The translations under genes and the position numbers were made by a program. Under the pieces are notes generated by a model, which saw only the letters and a list, made by a program, of their open reading frames with translations, was not told the origin of the DNA and did no database searches. Of a stretch of DNA of 64,000 nucleotides, positions 46,463 through 54,171 are shown one piece after another. Source of the stretch: Aquitalea aquatica (lineage in GTDB: Bacteria; Pseudomonadota; Gammaproteobacteria; Burkholderiales; Chromobacteriaceae); NCBI RefSeq assembly GCF_013911085.1, contig NZ_JACERN010000010.1, positions 1 through 64,000 on the forward strand. The letters are read 5' to 3'. Numbering within the stretch: the first letter of the stretch is position 1; each line of letters starts with the position of its first letter.

Positions 46463-47524
46463 TTAAGCCGTTAGCTGCAACAGTGCAGCGAATGCATCTT
46501 CAAACAGCTTCAGGCCGTCCTGCTGCAGCTTGTCACCCACGGCAACCAGATCGATATCCGCCTCTGCCACATCCAGCAGCGTGGCTTGCGCCTGCTGTGC
46601 ATCTTGCGGCAGGGTCAGTGCGGCTACGCCGTGATCGCGGAAGGCCGCCAGCGTGCCATCCGGCACGGTATTGACGGTTTCATCGCCAATCAGGCTTTCC
46701 ACGTACAGCACATCGGAGTAAGCCGCGTTCTTGGTGCCGGTAGACGCCCACAGCAGGAATTGCGGCCAGGCACCAGCGGCCTTGAGCGCAGCGAATTCGC
46801 TGCCATGGAAGCGCTGCTGATAGCGGGCGTAAGCCACCTTGGACAAGGCAATGGCGGCCTTACCTTGCAGTGCTGTCGGCAATTGCGGGTCCAGCAGGCT
46901 ATCGACCCGTGACAGGAAGAAGCTGGCCACGGCCTTAATACCGGACACCGGCTGGCCGGCGGCATGGCGTGCTGTCAGGCCATCGATATAGGCATCCCAT
47001 ACCGCCTCCACCTGCGGCAGGCTGAACAGCAGGGTGATGTTGACGTTGATGCCTTCGGCGGTGAGTGTCTGGAAGGCACGGATGCCGGCCGGCGTGGCCG
47101 GGATCTTGATCATGGCGTTGGGACGGCCGATCTCGGCCCACAAGCGGCGTGCCGCAGCCAGCGTGCCAGCTTCGTCGTGCGACAGGGCCGGGGAGACTTC
47201 CAGGCTGACATAGCCATCATTGCCCTGGCTGCTCTGGTATTGCTCCAGCAACAAGTCGCATGCGGCCTGAATATCCGGCACCACCAGCGCCTCGTAACGC
47301 TGCTCTGCCGTGAGCGCAGCATTATTCTTCAGCAGGGCCAGATCGCCCTGGTAACTGGCATCGCTGCTAATGGCCTTGTAGAAAATGGCCGGGTTGGAAG
47401 TCACGCCGGCAATGCCGTCTTCTTGCAGCAAAGTGGCCAGTTGGCCGGAAGCCAGCAGTTCACGGGACAGATTATCCAGCCAGATACGCTGGCCGAACGG
47501 ACGAATGGATTGCAGACGATTCAT
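46463..47524 (-). CDS. tal: Transaldolase
   Basis: Pentose phosphate pathway enzyme exchanging dihydroxyacetone units. 353 residues from the ATG at 47524 (NRLQSIRPFGQRIWLDN). Start-proximal motif GVTSNPAIFYKAIS; Schiff-base Lys in NAMIKIPATPAG; later ASTGTKNAAYSDVLYVE. Size and motifs match the longer transaldolase type of actinobacteria and some proteobacteria rather than E. coli TalB. An upstream ATG at 47554 is a possible alternative; neither has a strong ribosome site. Confidence 0.93.
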   Translation of the reverse strand: MNRLQSIRPFGQRIWLDNLSRELLASGQLATLLQEDGIAGVTSNPAIFYKAISSDASYQGDLALLKNNAALTAEQRYEALVVPDIQAACDLLLEQYQSSQGNDGYVSLEVSPALSHDEAGTLAAARRLWAEIGRPNAMIKIPATPAGIRAFQTLTAEGINVNITLLFSLPQVEAVWDAYIDGLTARHAAGQPVSGIKAVASFFLSRVDSLLDPQLPTALQGKAAIALSKVAYARYQQRFHGSEFAALKAAGAWPQFLLWASTGTKNAAYSDVLYVESLIGDETVNTVPDGTLAAFRDHGVAALTLPQDAQQAQATLLDVAEADIDLVAVGDKLQQDGLKLFEDAFAALLQLTA

Positions 47525-47617
47525 GGTGTGGTCCGGGAACAGGGTAGTTTGCATTGTGGAGGAATATCCTAGCGCGCCAGCGCAGGCAGGCCAAGCCCCA
47601 AACACAGCGATTTTCCG

Positions 47618-47917
47618 CTAACTTGCATGGAAATCACTGACTAAAACGTCATCAACAAATGGTTTGAGGAATGAAACAAACTCCAGATGGGCCGGATGGT
47701 GCAGATAGCCATCACGGGCAGCCGTATCGGTAAAGCTTAACAGCCAGCCATGGGTAAAACCCTGCTGCAAGCCTTCCGGGCTGCAATCCTCCCCACCGGC
47801 AAAAGCCTGGATGCCGGGAATAAGTGCCGGCAAGGCGGCAAAGCGTCGGCTGATCTCGGCAATGTCAGATGGCGTGCTCGCCGCAGTAAAACGCAACAAC
47901 ACCACATGATGCAGCAT
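47618..47917 (-). CDS. Dabb (stress-responsive alpha/beta barrel) domain protein
   Basis: 99 residues, one Dabb domain of the ferredoxin-like dimeric barrel type: HHVVLLRFTAASTPSDIAEI at the start and FTDTAARDGYLHHPAHLEFV later. Homologues include small monooxygenase- or cyclase-like barrel proteins and salt-stress proteins. The specific role is unknown. Between phoR and tal, probably an independent unit. Confidence 0.82.
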   Translation of the reverse strand: MLHHVVLLRFTAASTPSDIAEISRRFAALPALIPGIQAFAGGEDCSPEGLQQGFTHGWLLSFTDTAARDGYLHHPAHLEFVSFLKPFVDDVLVSDFHAS

Positions 47918-48049
47918 GCCAGTTCCTTAGCAGAAGGGGGACTTGCCATGCTACCTGCCATGAGGCGGGCTGACGAGCCCTGGCCAGACTGCCTGCCCAG
48001 CCCCTGCCGATAGTGGCCTGCGCTGCGTGCAGGCCACTCAGCGCGTCAA

Positions 48050-49369
48050 TCAGGCACTATGAGTGCCGCTTTCCGGCTCGGCTGATCGTTCACGCTGGAA
48101 AATGACGCTGAAAGTACTGCCCTTGTCCGGCTCGCTCTTGATATCCAGCCTGGCGTTATGGCGGGCGATCACATGCTTGACGATGGCCAGCCCCAGGCCG
48201 GTGCCGCCATTACCACGCGAACGGCCACGGTCCACCCGGTAAAAGCGTTCGGTCAGGCGCGGGATATGCTCGCGCGGAATGCCAATACCGCTGTCCTTGA
48301 CGGAGAAACGCAGGCGTTCGCCTTCGGCCTTCCACGACAGGGTGATGGCCCCACCTTCCGGGGTGTAACGCACGGCATTGGACACCAGATTGCCAAAAGC
48401 CGAATGCAATTCCTGCGCACTACCCCACAGCCATTGGCTGCAATCCTTTTCCAGCTTGATCTGATGCCGCCCCTGCGACAGCCCTTCGGCCTCCACCATC
48501 AGGGTATCCAGCATCAGTTGCATGTTGACCTTTTCTGCTGCCACCGCCTTGGGGCTGTTTTCCAGCCGCGACAGGGTCAGCAGATCTTCCACCAGGCTTT
48601 GCATGCGCCGCGACTGCTCCATCATCATGGGCAGGAAATGGCTGAGCGTGGCCTGATCCACTTCCTCCATATCGGCCAGCGTCTCCAGAAAACCACCCAC
48701 CACCGTCAGCGGTGTGCGCAGCTCATGCGAGACATTGGCGACAAAGTCGCGATGCACGGTCTGTACCCGCTCCAGCGAGGTAATGTCGCGGCTGAGCAGC
48801 AACTTGCGCGTGGAGTCGAAGGGCACCAGTTGCACCGAAATGACCAGTTCGCGTGGCTGAACAAACTGCAACACCAGCGGCTGGCTGAAGCTGGCGTTTT
48901 TCATATAGGCATGGAAGCTGGGCTGACGGATCAAATTGAGAATCTGGTTACCCACATCCTGCTTGCGGTCCAGATTCAGGTGCTCCATCGCCATCGGATT
49001 GATCCACTCGATGCGATCATGTTCATCCAGCACCACCACACCGTCCGGCATGGCCTCACCAGCATTGATGAAACGCTCCAGCACATTGGTCAGCTTGCGC
49101 TTGCTCTGCATCTGGGTGCGCATGGTGCGGTACAGCGTCATGAACACCGTATGCCAGGCACCGAAGCCATCGGGAACCCGCTCGGCCGTGGGGTGGTCGA
49201 GCCAGCGCAGCAACAGGGCAATGTGATAGAGATGAAAGCCCAGCCAGGCCAACAGGCTGAGGCCGGCAGCGATCAGGCCTTCAATCGGGCCGGAGAAGGC
49301 CCAGAAGCCCAGGCCGATGAAGAGGATGACAATCAGCCAAACCAGGGTACGCTGCAGGAATTCTCGCAA
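48050..49369 (-). CDS. phoR: Phosphate regulon sensor histidine kinase
   Basis: 439 residues. Two N-terminal membrane helices (VWLIVILFIGLGFWAF and LIAAGLSLLAWLGFHLY), a short linker, PAS domain at about 90-200, DHp domain with H215 in FVANVSHELRTPLTVVGGF, and the HATPase with NLVSNAVRYTPEGGAI, DSGIGIPREHIPRLTERFYRV-type boxes and GGTGLGLAIVKHV. Follows phoB by eight bases, so phoB-phoR are one operon. Confidence 0.95.
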   Translation of the reverse strand: MREFLQRTLVWLIVILFIGLGFWAFSGPIEGLIAAGLSLLAWLGFHLYHIALLLRWLDHPTAERVPDGFGAWHTVFMTLYRTMRTQMQSKRKLTNVLERFINAGEAMPDGVVVLDEHDRIEWINPMAMEHLNLDRKQDVGNQILNLIRQPSFHAYMKNASFSQPLVLQFVQPRELVISVQLVPFDSTRKLLLSRDITSLERVQTVHRDFVANVSHELRTPLTVVGGFLETLADMEEVDQATLSHFLPMMMEQSRRMQSLVEDLLTLSRLENSPKAVAAEKVNMQLMLDTLMVEAEGLSQGRHQIKLEKDCSQWLWGSAQELHSAFGNLVSNAVRYTPEGGAITLSWKAEGERLRFSVKDSGIGIPREHIPRLTERFYRVDRGRSRGNGGTGLGLAIVKHVIARHNARLDIKSEPDKGSTFSVIFQRERSAEPESGTHSA

Positions 49370-49376
49370 GACTGCC

Positions 49377-50066
49377 TCACTGCTGGGTGGAGAAACGGTA
49401 ACCCGTGCCGCGAACGGTCTGAATCAGGGCATCATGGCCGGTGGTTTCCAGCGAACTGCGCAAGCGGCGGATATGCACGTCAACCGTACGTTCCTCCACG
49501 AAGACATGATCGCCCCACACCTGATCCAGCAGCTGGGAACGCGAGTGTACACGCTCCGGGTGCGTCATGAAGAAATGCAGCAGGCGGAATTCGGTCGGCC
49601 CCAGATCGATGGTGCCGCCATTGCCACTGACGCGATGGGTGATTGGGTCCAGCCGCAAGCCCTGCACCTCGACCGCATCATCGGTCATCTGCGGGGCGCG
49701 GCGACGCAGCACAGCCTTGATGCGAGCCAGCAGTTCGCGCGGCGAGAAGGGTTTGGTGATGTAGTCGTCGGCACCGGACTCCAGCCCGGTTATCTTGTCC
49801 TGCTCGTCGGAGCGGGCGGTCAGCATGATGATGGGAATATGCTTGGTACGTTCGTCCGAACGCAAGCGCCTGGCGATATCCACACCGGAGGCACCCGGCA
49901 GCATCCAGTCCAGCAGTACCAGATCGGGCAGTGCATTGCGCACCAGGGTCAGGGCGGCTTCGGCCGTGCTGGCACGCAAGACGTGATGCCCCGCCTGAGT
50001 GAGGTTAAAGGCGATCAGTTCCTGAATCGCCGGTTCGTCTTCGACAAGCAAAATATTGGCAGCCAT
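49377..50066 (-). CDS. phoB: Phosphate regulon response regulator
   Basis: 229 residues: receiver with acidic pair E9-D10 and phosphorylation site D53 in LVLLDWMLPGAS, then an OmpR-type winged helix (IDLGPTEFRLLHFFMTHPER, then VWGDHVFVEERTVDVHIRRL). A Pho-box-like repeat lies upstream at 50114-50131. Confidence 0.96.
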   Translation of the reverse strand: MAANILLVEDEPAIQELIAFNLTQAGHHVLRASTAEAALTLVRNALPDLVLLDWMLPGASGVDIARRLRSDERTKHIPIIMLTARSDEQDKITGLESGADDYITKPFSPRELLARIKAVLRRRAPQMTDDAVEVQGLRLDPITHRVSGNGGTIDLGPTEFRLLHFFMTHPERVHSRSQLLDQVWGDHVFVEERTVDVHIRRLRSSLETTGHDALIQTVRGTGYRFSTQQ

Positions 50067-50113
50067 GTATCGGTCCAGTCCCGGTTTGATTATGGCAAGG
50101 ATAAAAACCAGCG

Positions 50114-50131
50114 ATTACAGAAATATGACAT
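50114..50131 (-). promoter_or_regulatory. Pho box upstream of phoB
   Basis: Minus strand ATGTCAT-ATTT-CTGTAAT: two seven-base half-sites with a four-base spacer, each six of seven to CTGTCAT. TATCCT ten bases further could be the -10. Predicts autoregulation of phoBR. Confidence 0.6.
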
Positions 50132-50220
50132 TTCTTAAATAGTTGCCGAAACTTTTGCCACACGCACCAACACAACGGGCAAGGCTGTCATCTTGCCATG
50201 CCTGATCCGGAAAACAGGCA

Positions 50221-50252
50221 AAAAAAACGGGCCTGCCGCAAGGCAGACCCGG
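50221..50252 (-). terminator. Orphan intrinsic terminator on the minus strand
   Basis: CGGGTCTGCC-TTGC-GGCAGGCCCG on the minus strand (one internal mismatch), followed by eight T. No recognisable minus-strand gene ends upstream of it, since lrp is on the plus strand. Confidence 0.75.
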
Positions 50253-50408
50253 AATGGCCTTCGTCAAAAATTTGTTTGTCTGACTTGAGACCAGGGACAA
50301 AGAGATCACCAGGACAGTTTCAAACGGGTTACATGCAAATGAACCCATCAGCAACGAATCCGGACAAGAGCCATCCCGGCGGGACAGTGCCGAAACGGCT
50401 CTGATACG
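50221..50408 (-). ncRNA. Candidate small RNA upstream of phoB
   Basis: A minus-strand transcript of about 185 bases is predicted from TACAAT (50415-50420, with a weak TTAAAT box 17 bases upstream) to the orphan terminator at 50221-50252. The lrp-phoB gap (50067-50519, 453 bases) contains no credible ORF confined to this segment. Alternative: the terminator merely shields phoB. Confidence 0.35.
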
Positions 50409-50519
50409 GCAGGCATTGTACGGAGCAAGCAGCAATAATTTAATGTAAAAATATGGGATTTTTCGCATTAATGCCTTGTAAAATGGCTTTTTTAGGCCAT
50501 TAAACTTTCGATTCAAAGC

Positions 50520-50963
50520 ATGGATAAATTCGACAAAAAAATTCTGGCTGCCCTGCACGAAAATGCACGTATCAGCTTTGCCGAACTGGCGCGCCGGGTG
50601 AACCTGTCGGCACCGGCCATTGCCGACCGGGTGGAGAAACTGGAACGTCTGGGCGTCATCACCGGTTACCAGGCACAGATCGATCCGGCCAAAGTGGGAC
50701 TGCCGATTCTGTGCATGATCGAACTGACCGTGAAGCACCTGGAGTATTACGTGGTGCTGGAGCGCATCCGCAGCCTGCCCCAGGTGCTGGAGTGCGCCTC
50801 CATCACTGGCACCAGTGGCCTGATGATGAAGGTGGCTGTCGACGCCATGCCCAGCCTGCAGGCACTGATCGCCCAGCTGATGCAGTTTGGTGATACCAAA
50901 ACCTCCATCATTATCGACATGCCGGTCGTACCGCGTATGCCGCAACTGCTGCAGGACGACTGA
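50520..50963 (+). CDS. Lrp/AsnC family transcriptional regulator
   Basis: 147 residues. N-terminal helix-turn-helix (ILAALHENARISFAELARRV, then LSAPAIADRVEKLERLGVI) and C-terminal RAM/ligand domain (LERIRSLPQVLECASITGTS, MKVAVDAMPSLQALI). Proteins of this size and type sense amino acids. Transcribed away from phoBR; no adjacent transporter or catabolic gene reveals the target. Preceded by an AT-rich leader with AATGG...CCATT symmetry near 50482-50502. Confidence 0.92.
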   Translation: MDKFDKKILAALHENARISFAELARRVNLSAPAIADRVEKLERLGVITGYQAQIDPAKVGLPILCMIELTVKHLEYYVVLERIRSLPQVLECASITGTSGLMMKVAVDAMPSLQALIAQLMQFGDTKTSIIIDMPVVPRMPQLLQDD

Positions 50964-51011
50964 AAGCCACTCCGCAGCCGGCTGCCACACCAGATATCGT
51001 CCTGCCCAGAC

Positions 51012-51047
51012 AAAAAAATGGCCGAAGAATCGACGATTCTTCGGCCA
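51012..51047 (-). terminator. Intrinsic terminator of gap
   Basis: GGCCGAAGAATCG/CGATTCTTCGGCC, 13-base arms around one base, extended by a T-A pair, then seven T on the minus strand. It lies 133 bases beyond the gap stop and is without T-run for lrp on the plus strand. Confidence 0.85.
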
Positions 51048-51179
51048 AACTCTTGGGAGAGACCATATAGAAGCACATCTACGAACGAAGCACCCGGCAG
51101 GCATCTTCTGAGCAATGCCAGCCAGGTTTACTGCACCGGTTTCCCTCTGGCGGTTCTGACGCCACCAGGGAGAAACGGA

Positions 51180-52190
51180 TTACTTGGCAGCCACCCAGGC
51201 CAGCGAGGTATCCAGCATGCGGTTGGCAAAGCCCCACTCGTTGTCGTACCAGGACAGTACCTTGACTTCACGACCAGCGATGACACGGGTCAGCGTGGAA
51301 TCAAACACGCTGGAAGCCGGGTGGTGCAGGAAGTCACGCGAGACCAGCGGCAGGGTGTTGACGGCCAGTACACCGGCCAGACGGCCCTTGGCCGCGGTGG
51401 TAATCAGTTCGTTCACCTCTTCCACCGTGGTGTCACGGGAGGAAGTGAAGGTCAGGTCAACCAGCGAGACATTGCTGACCGGGACACGGACAGCAAAGCC
51501 ATCCAGCTTGCCTTTCAGCTTGGGCAGCACCAGGCCCACTGCAGCAGCGGCACCGGTCTTGGTCGGGATCATCGACACGGCAGCAGAACGGGCACGGCGC
51601 AGGTCGGAGTGATCGGTATCCAGCAACACCTGGTCGTTGGTGTAGGCGTGGATGGTGGTCATCAGGCCACGTTCGATACCGATGGTGTCGATCAGCGGCT
51701 GTACCAGCGGGGCCAGGCAGTTGGTGGTGCAGGACGCATTGGAGACCACGGTCATGGCACTGGTGAGTACATCGTCGTTGACACCGAATACTACGGTGGC
51801 ATCAGCATCGTTGGCCGGAGCCGAAATCAGCACGCGCTTGGCACCCGCTTCCAGATGCAGGGCAGCCTTGTCGCGTTTGGTGAAGATGCCGGTACATTCC
51901 AGTACCACATCCACGCCCAGTTCTTTCCACGGCAGCTCGGCCGGGTTGCGGATGGACAGCAGCTTGATCGGCTTGCCGTTCACCACCAGGGCATCGCCTT
52001 CCAGCGTAACGGTGCCACCGAAGGGGCCATGCACGCTGTCAAAACGGGTGAGGTGTTCGTGCAGTTCCGGCTTGCCCAGGTCATTGATGGCCACGATTTC
52101 GATATCGCGGTCAGCAAAACGCTCCTGCCAGGCGCGGACCACCATGCGGCCGATACGGCCGTAACCATTAATGGCAACTTTCAACGTCAT
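51180..52190 (-). CDS. gap: Glyceraldehyde-3-phosphate dehydrogenase, type I
   Basis: Glycolytic/gluconeogenic enzyme. 336 residues from the ATG at 52190 with GGAGG upstream. NAD fold [17 protein letters not shown], catalytic Cys in [13 protein letters not shown], and [15 protein letters not shown] near the end. Unlinked to other glycolysis genes; the gap 52191-52365 to nagE holds small palindromes (for example ACTAC-AAAA-GTAGT at 52281-52294) and the gap promoter. Confidence 0.97.
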   Translation of the reverse strand: MTLKVAINGYGRIGRMVVRAWQERFADRDIEIVAINDLGKPELHEHLTRFDSVHGPFGGTVTLEGDALVVNGKPIKLLSIRNPAELPWKELGVDVVLECTGIFTKRDKAALHLEAGAKRVLISAPANDADATVVFGVNDDVLTSAMTVVSNASCTTNCLAPLVQPLIDTIGIERGLMTTIHAYTNDQVLLDTDHSDLRRARSAAVSMIPTKTGAAAAVGLVLPKLKGKLDGFAVRVPVSNVSLVDLTFTSSRDTTVEEVNELITTAAKGRLAGVLAVNTLPLVSRDFLHHPASSVFDSTLTRVIAGREVKVLSWYDNEWGFANRMLDTSLAWVAAK

Positions 52191-52365
52191 GATGCATCCT
52201 CCAAAATGATAATGGCGCAAGGTCATCTAAGCGTGCCCTGCGCCATTCAATTTCTGCTCCTTTTGCTCTGTAAGCAAGCGACTACAAAAGTAGTGTGCAG
52301 GCTACCAACAAAGCGGTGAAATCCTTGTCAGACAAGGCCCGCCGCCCTGTAGTGGCCGAGTGCGC

Positions 52366-54108
52366 TCACACCTGCAACAAACTGGCAAAAGGAGCAGGGT
52401 CTTCTGCCAATACCACATGTAGCAGATTGCCGGAAAATGTGGTCACACCACGCGCGCCCAGGGCGTGCAGGGCCTGTTCATCCACCAGGCTGGTATCCGC
52501 CACCTCCACTCGCAAGCGACTGCCGGCTACTGCCTCTACATGCTTTACATTAGCTGCTCCACCCAGGGCCTGCAGCCAGTCATTGCGCTGGCCACTGCTG
52601 GCCACGGCCCTGACGCTGCTCAACACCACCGCAGGTGCGGCGTTATCCGTCACCACAGCACCCTGCTGCAAGGCAGTGCGGATTTCATCAGAGATCAGAT
52701 CGGCCTCCGGCCCCAACACCACTTGCACACTGCCGGCGGCCGGCTTGATCAGCCCACGCGAGCCGAGGGCCTTGAGCGCGGCTTCATCCACCTTGGCGTT
52801 ATCCGCCACCTGCAGGCGCAAACGCGTTGTGCAGGCATCCACCGACTTCAGGTTGGCGGCACCACCCAGCGCCAGGATGAAGCCATGCGCACGCGCCGAG
52901 CCTTCCACCACTTGTACGGCAACTTGCGGGGCATCCTCCCGCCCCATGGTTTGCAGATTGAATTTGCGGATAAAGAAGCTGAACAGGCTGTAATACACCA
53001 CGAAATAGAGCAGGCCCACCGGCAGCAGCAGCCACGGTTTCTGGGCAATGCCGAAGTTGAGCAGGTAATCGAACAGGCCGGCGGAGAAGCCGAAACCAAG
53101 ATGCACGCCCAGCGCATACATCAGCGCCATAGAAACACCGGTCAGCACGGCATGGATGGCATACAGCACGGGAGCCAGGAACATGAAGGCGAACTCGACC
53201 GGCTCGGTCACGCCGGTCAGGAAGGCCGTCAGCGCCATGGAGAACAACACGCCCCCTACCGCAGCCTTGTTTTCCGGCTTGGCCGCACGATACATGGCCA
53301 GGCAGGCGGCGGGCAGGCCGAACATCATCACCGGAAAAAAGCCGCTCATGAACATGCCGGCACTCTTGTCACCAGCAAAGAAACGGGTCAGGTCACCGTG
53401 CACCAGCTTGCCGGCGGCATCGGTGTAATCGCCCACCTGGAACCACACCATGGTGTTGAGGATGTGATGCAGACCGGTGACGATGAGCAGCCGGTTGAGA
53501 ATGCCGTACAGGAACAGGCCGATCTCACCAACGCCAATCAGCCATTTGCCCAGCGCATCGATGCCGTTCTGCACCGGCGGCCAGGCCAGGCCAAGCACAA
53601 CACCCAGCAGCAGCATGGCAAAGCCGGTGGCAATCGGTACAAAGCGTCGGCCACCGAAAAAGGCCAGATAGGTCGGCAGCTTGATGTCCTTGTAGCGGTT
53701 GTACAGCACACCGGCCACCAGGCCCGCCAGAATACCGGCCAGCACACCCATATTGATGGCGAAAGGCTTGCCCGCCGGATCGAGATGCACCAGCGTCTTG
53801 AAAGCATCGTAGCCCAGCAGGGTGTCGGGCATTACCTTCAGCACCGCGGTCAGCACCATATAGCCGATGGCACCGGCCAGCCCGGCCGCGCCGTTGTTGT
53901 CGCGGGCAAAGCCCACGGCCACACCGATGGCAAAAATCAGCGCCAGATTGCCAAAAATGGCATCGCCGGCCTGGGCCATCACCTTGATGTTCAAGAGATC
54001 CGGCTGGCCCAGCCGCAATAGCAAGCCGGCCACGGGCAATACGGCAATCGGCAGCATCAGGGCACGGCCCAGCTGCTGGATGCCAGCAAACTTGTTCTGT
54101 GTACTCAC
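52366..54108 (-). CDS. nagE: N-acetylglucosamine-specific PTS permease, EIIC-EIIB plus second EIIB-like domain
   Basis: Imports and phosphorylates GlcNAc. 580 residues. EIIC (about 1-385) has the glucose-superfamily motifs LGRALMLPIAVLPVAGLLL, FARDNNGAAGLAG and GVTEPVEFAFMF. The first EIIB carries C426 in SVDACTTRLRL. A second EIIB-like domain follows (about 500-580), in which the Cys is replaced by V527 (HVEAVAGSRLRVEV). There is no EIIA; that domain is in the upstream gene. Last gene of the nag operon. A weak CCTTG/CAAGG hairpin lies after the stop. Confidence 0.93.
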   Translation of the reverse strand: MSTQNKFAGIQQLGRALMLPIAVLPVAGLLLRLGQPDLLNIKVMAQAGDAIFGNLALIFAIGVAVGFARDNNGAAGLAGAIGYMVLTAVLKVMPDTLLGYDAFKTLVHLDPAGKPFAINMGVLAGILAGLVAGVLYNRYKDIKLPTYLAFFGGRRFVPIATGFAMLLLGVVLGLAWPPVQNGIDALGKWLIGVGEIGLFLYGILNRLLIVTGLHHILNTMVWFQVGDYTDAAGKLVHGDLTRFFAGDKSAGMFMSGFFPVMMFGLPAACLAMYRAAKPENKAAVGGVLFSMALTAFLTGVTEPVEFAFMFLAPVLYAIHAVLTGVSMALMYALGVHLGFGFSAGLFDYLLNFGIAQKPWLLLPVGLLYFVVYYSLFSFFIRKFNLQTMGREDAPQVAVQVVEGSARAHGFILALGGAANLKSVDACTTRLRLQVADNAKVDEAALKALGSRGLIKPAAGSVQVVLGPEADLISDEIRTALQQGAVVTDNAAPAVVLSSVRAVASSGQRNDWLQALGGAANVKHVEAVAGSRLRVEVADTSLVDEQALHALGARGVTTFSGNLLHVVLAEDPAPFASLLQV

Positions 54109-54171
54109 CTCAACTCCTCCTTGGGTTTATCGGATGACCTGGCGGCCATCCCGTTTTGTCCGCAAGCCGGC

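Noticed and set aside
50115-51104. 329-codon minus-strand frame across lrp
   Set aside because: Shadow of lrp in its first half; the rest runs through the orphan terminator, so it is not a gene.
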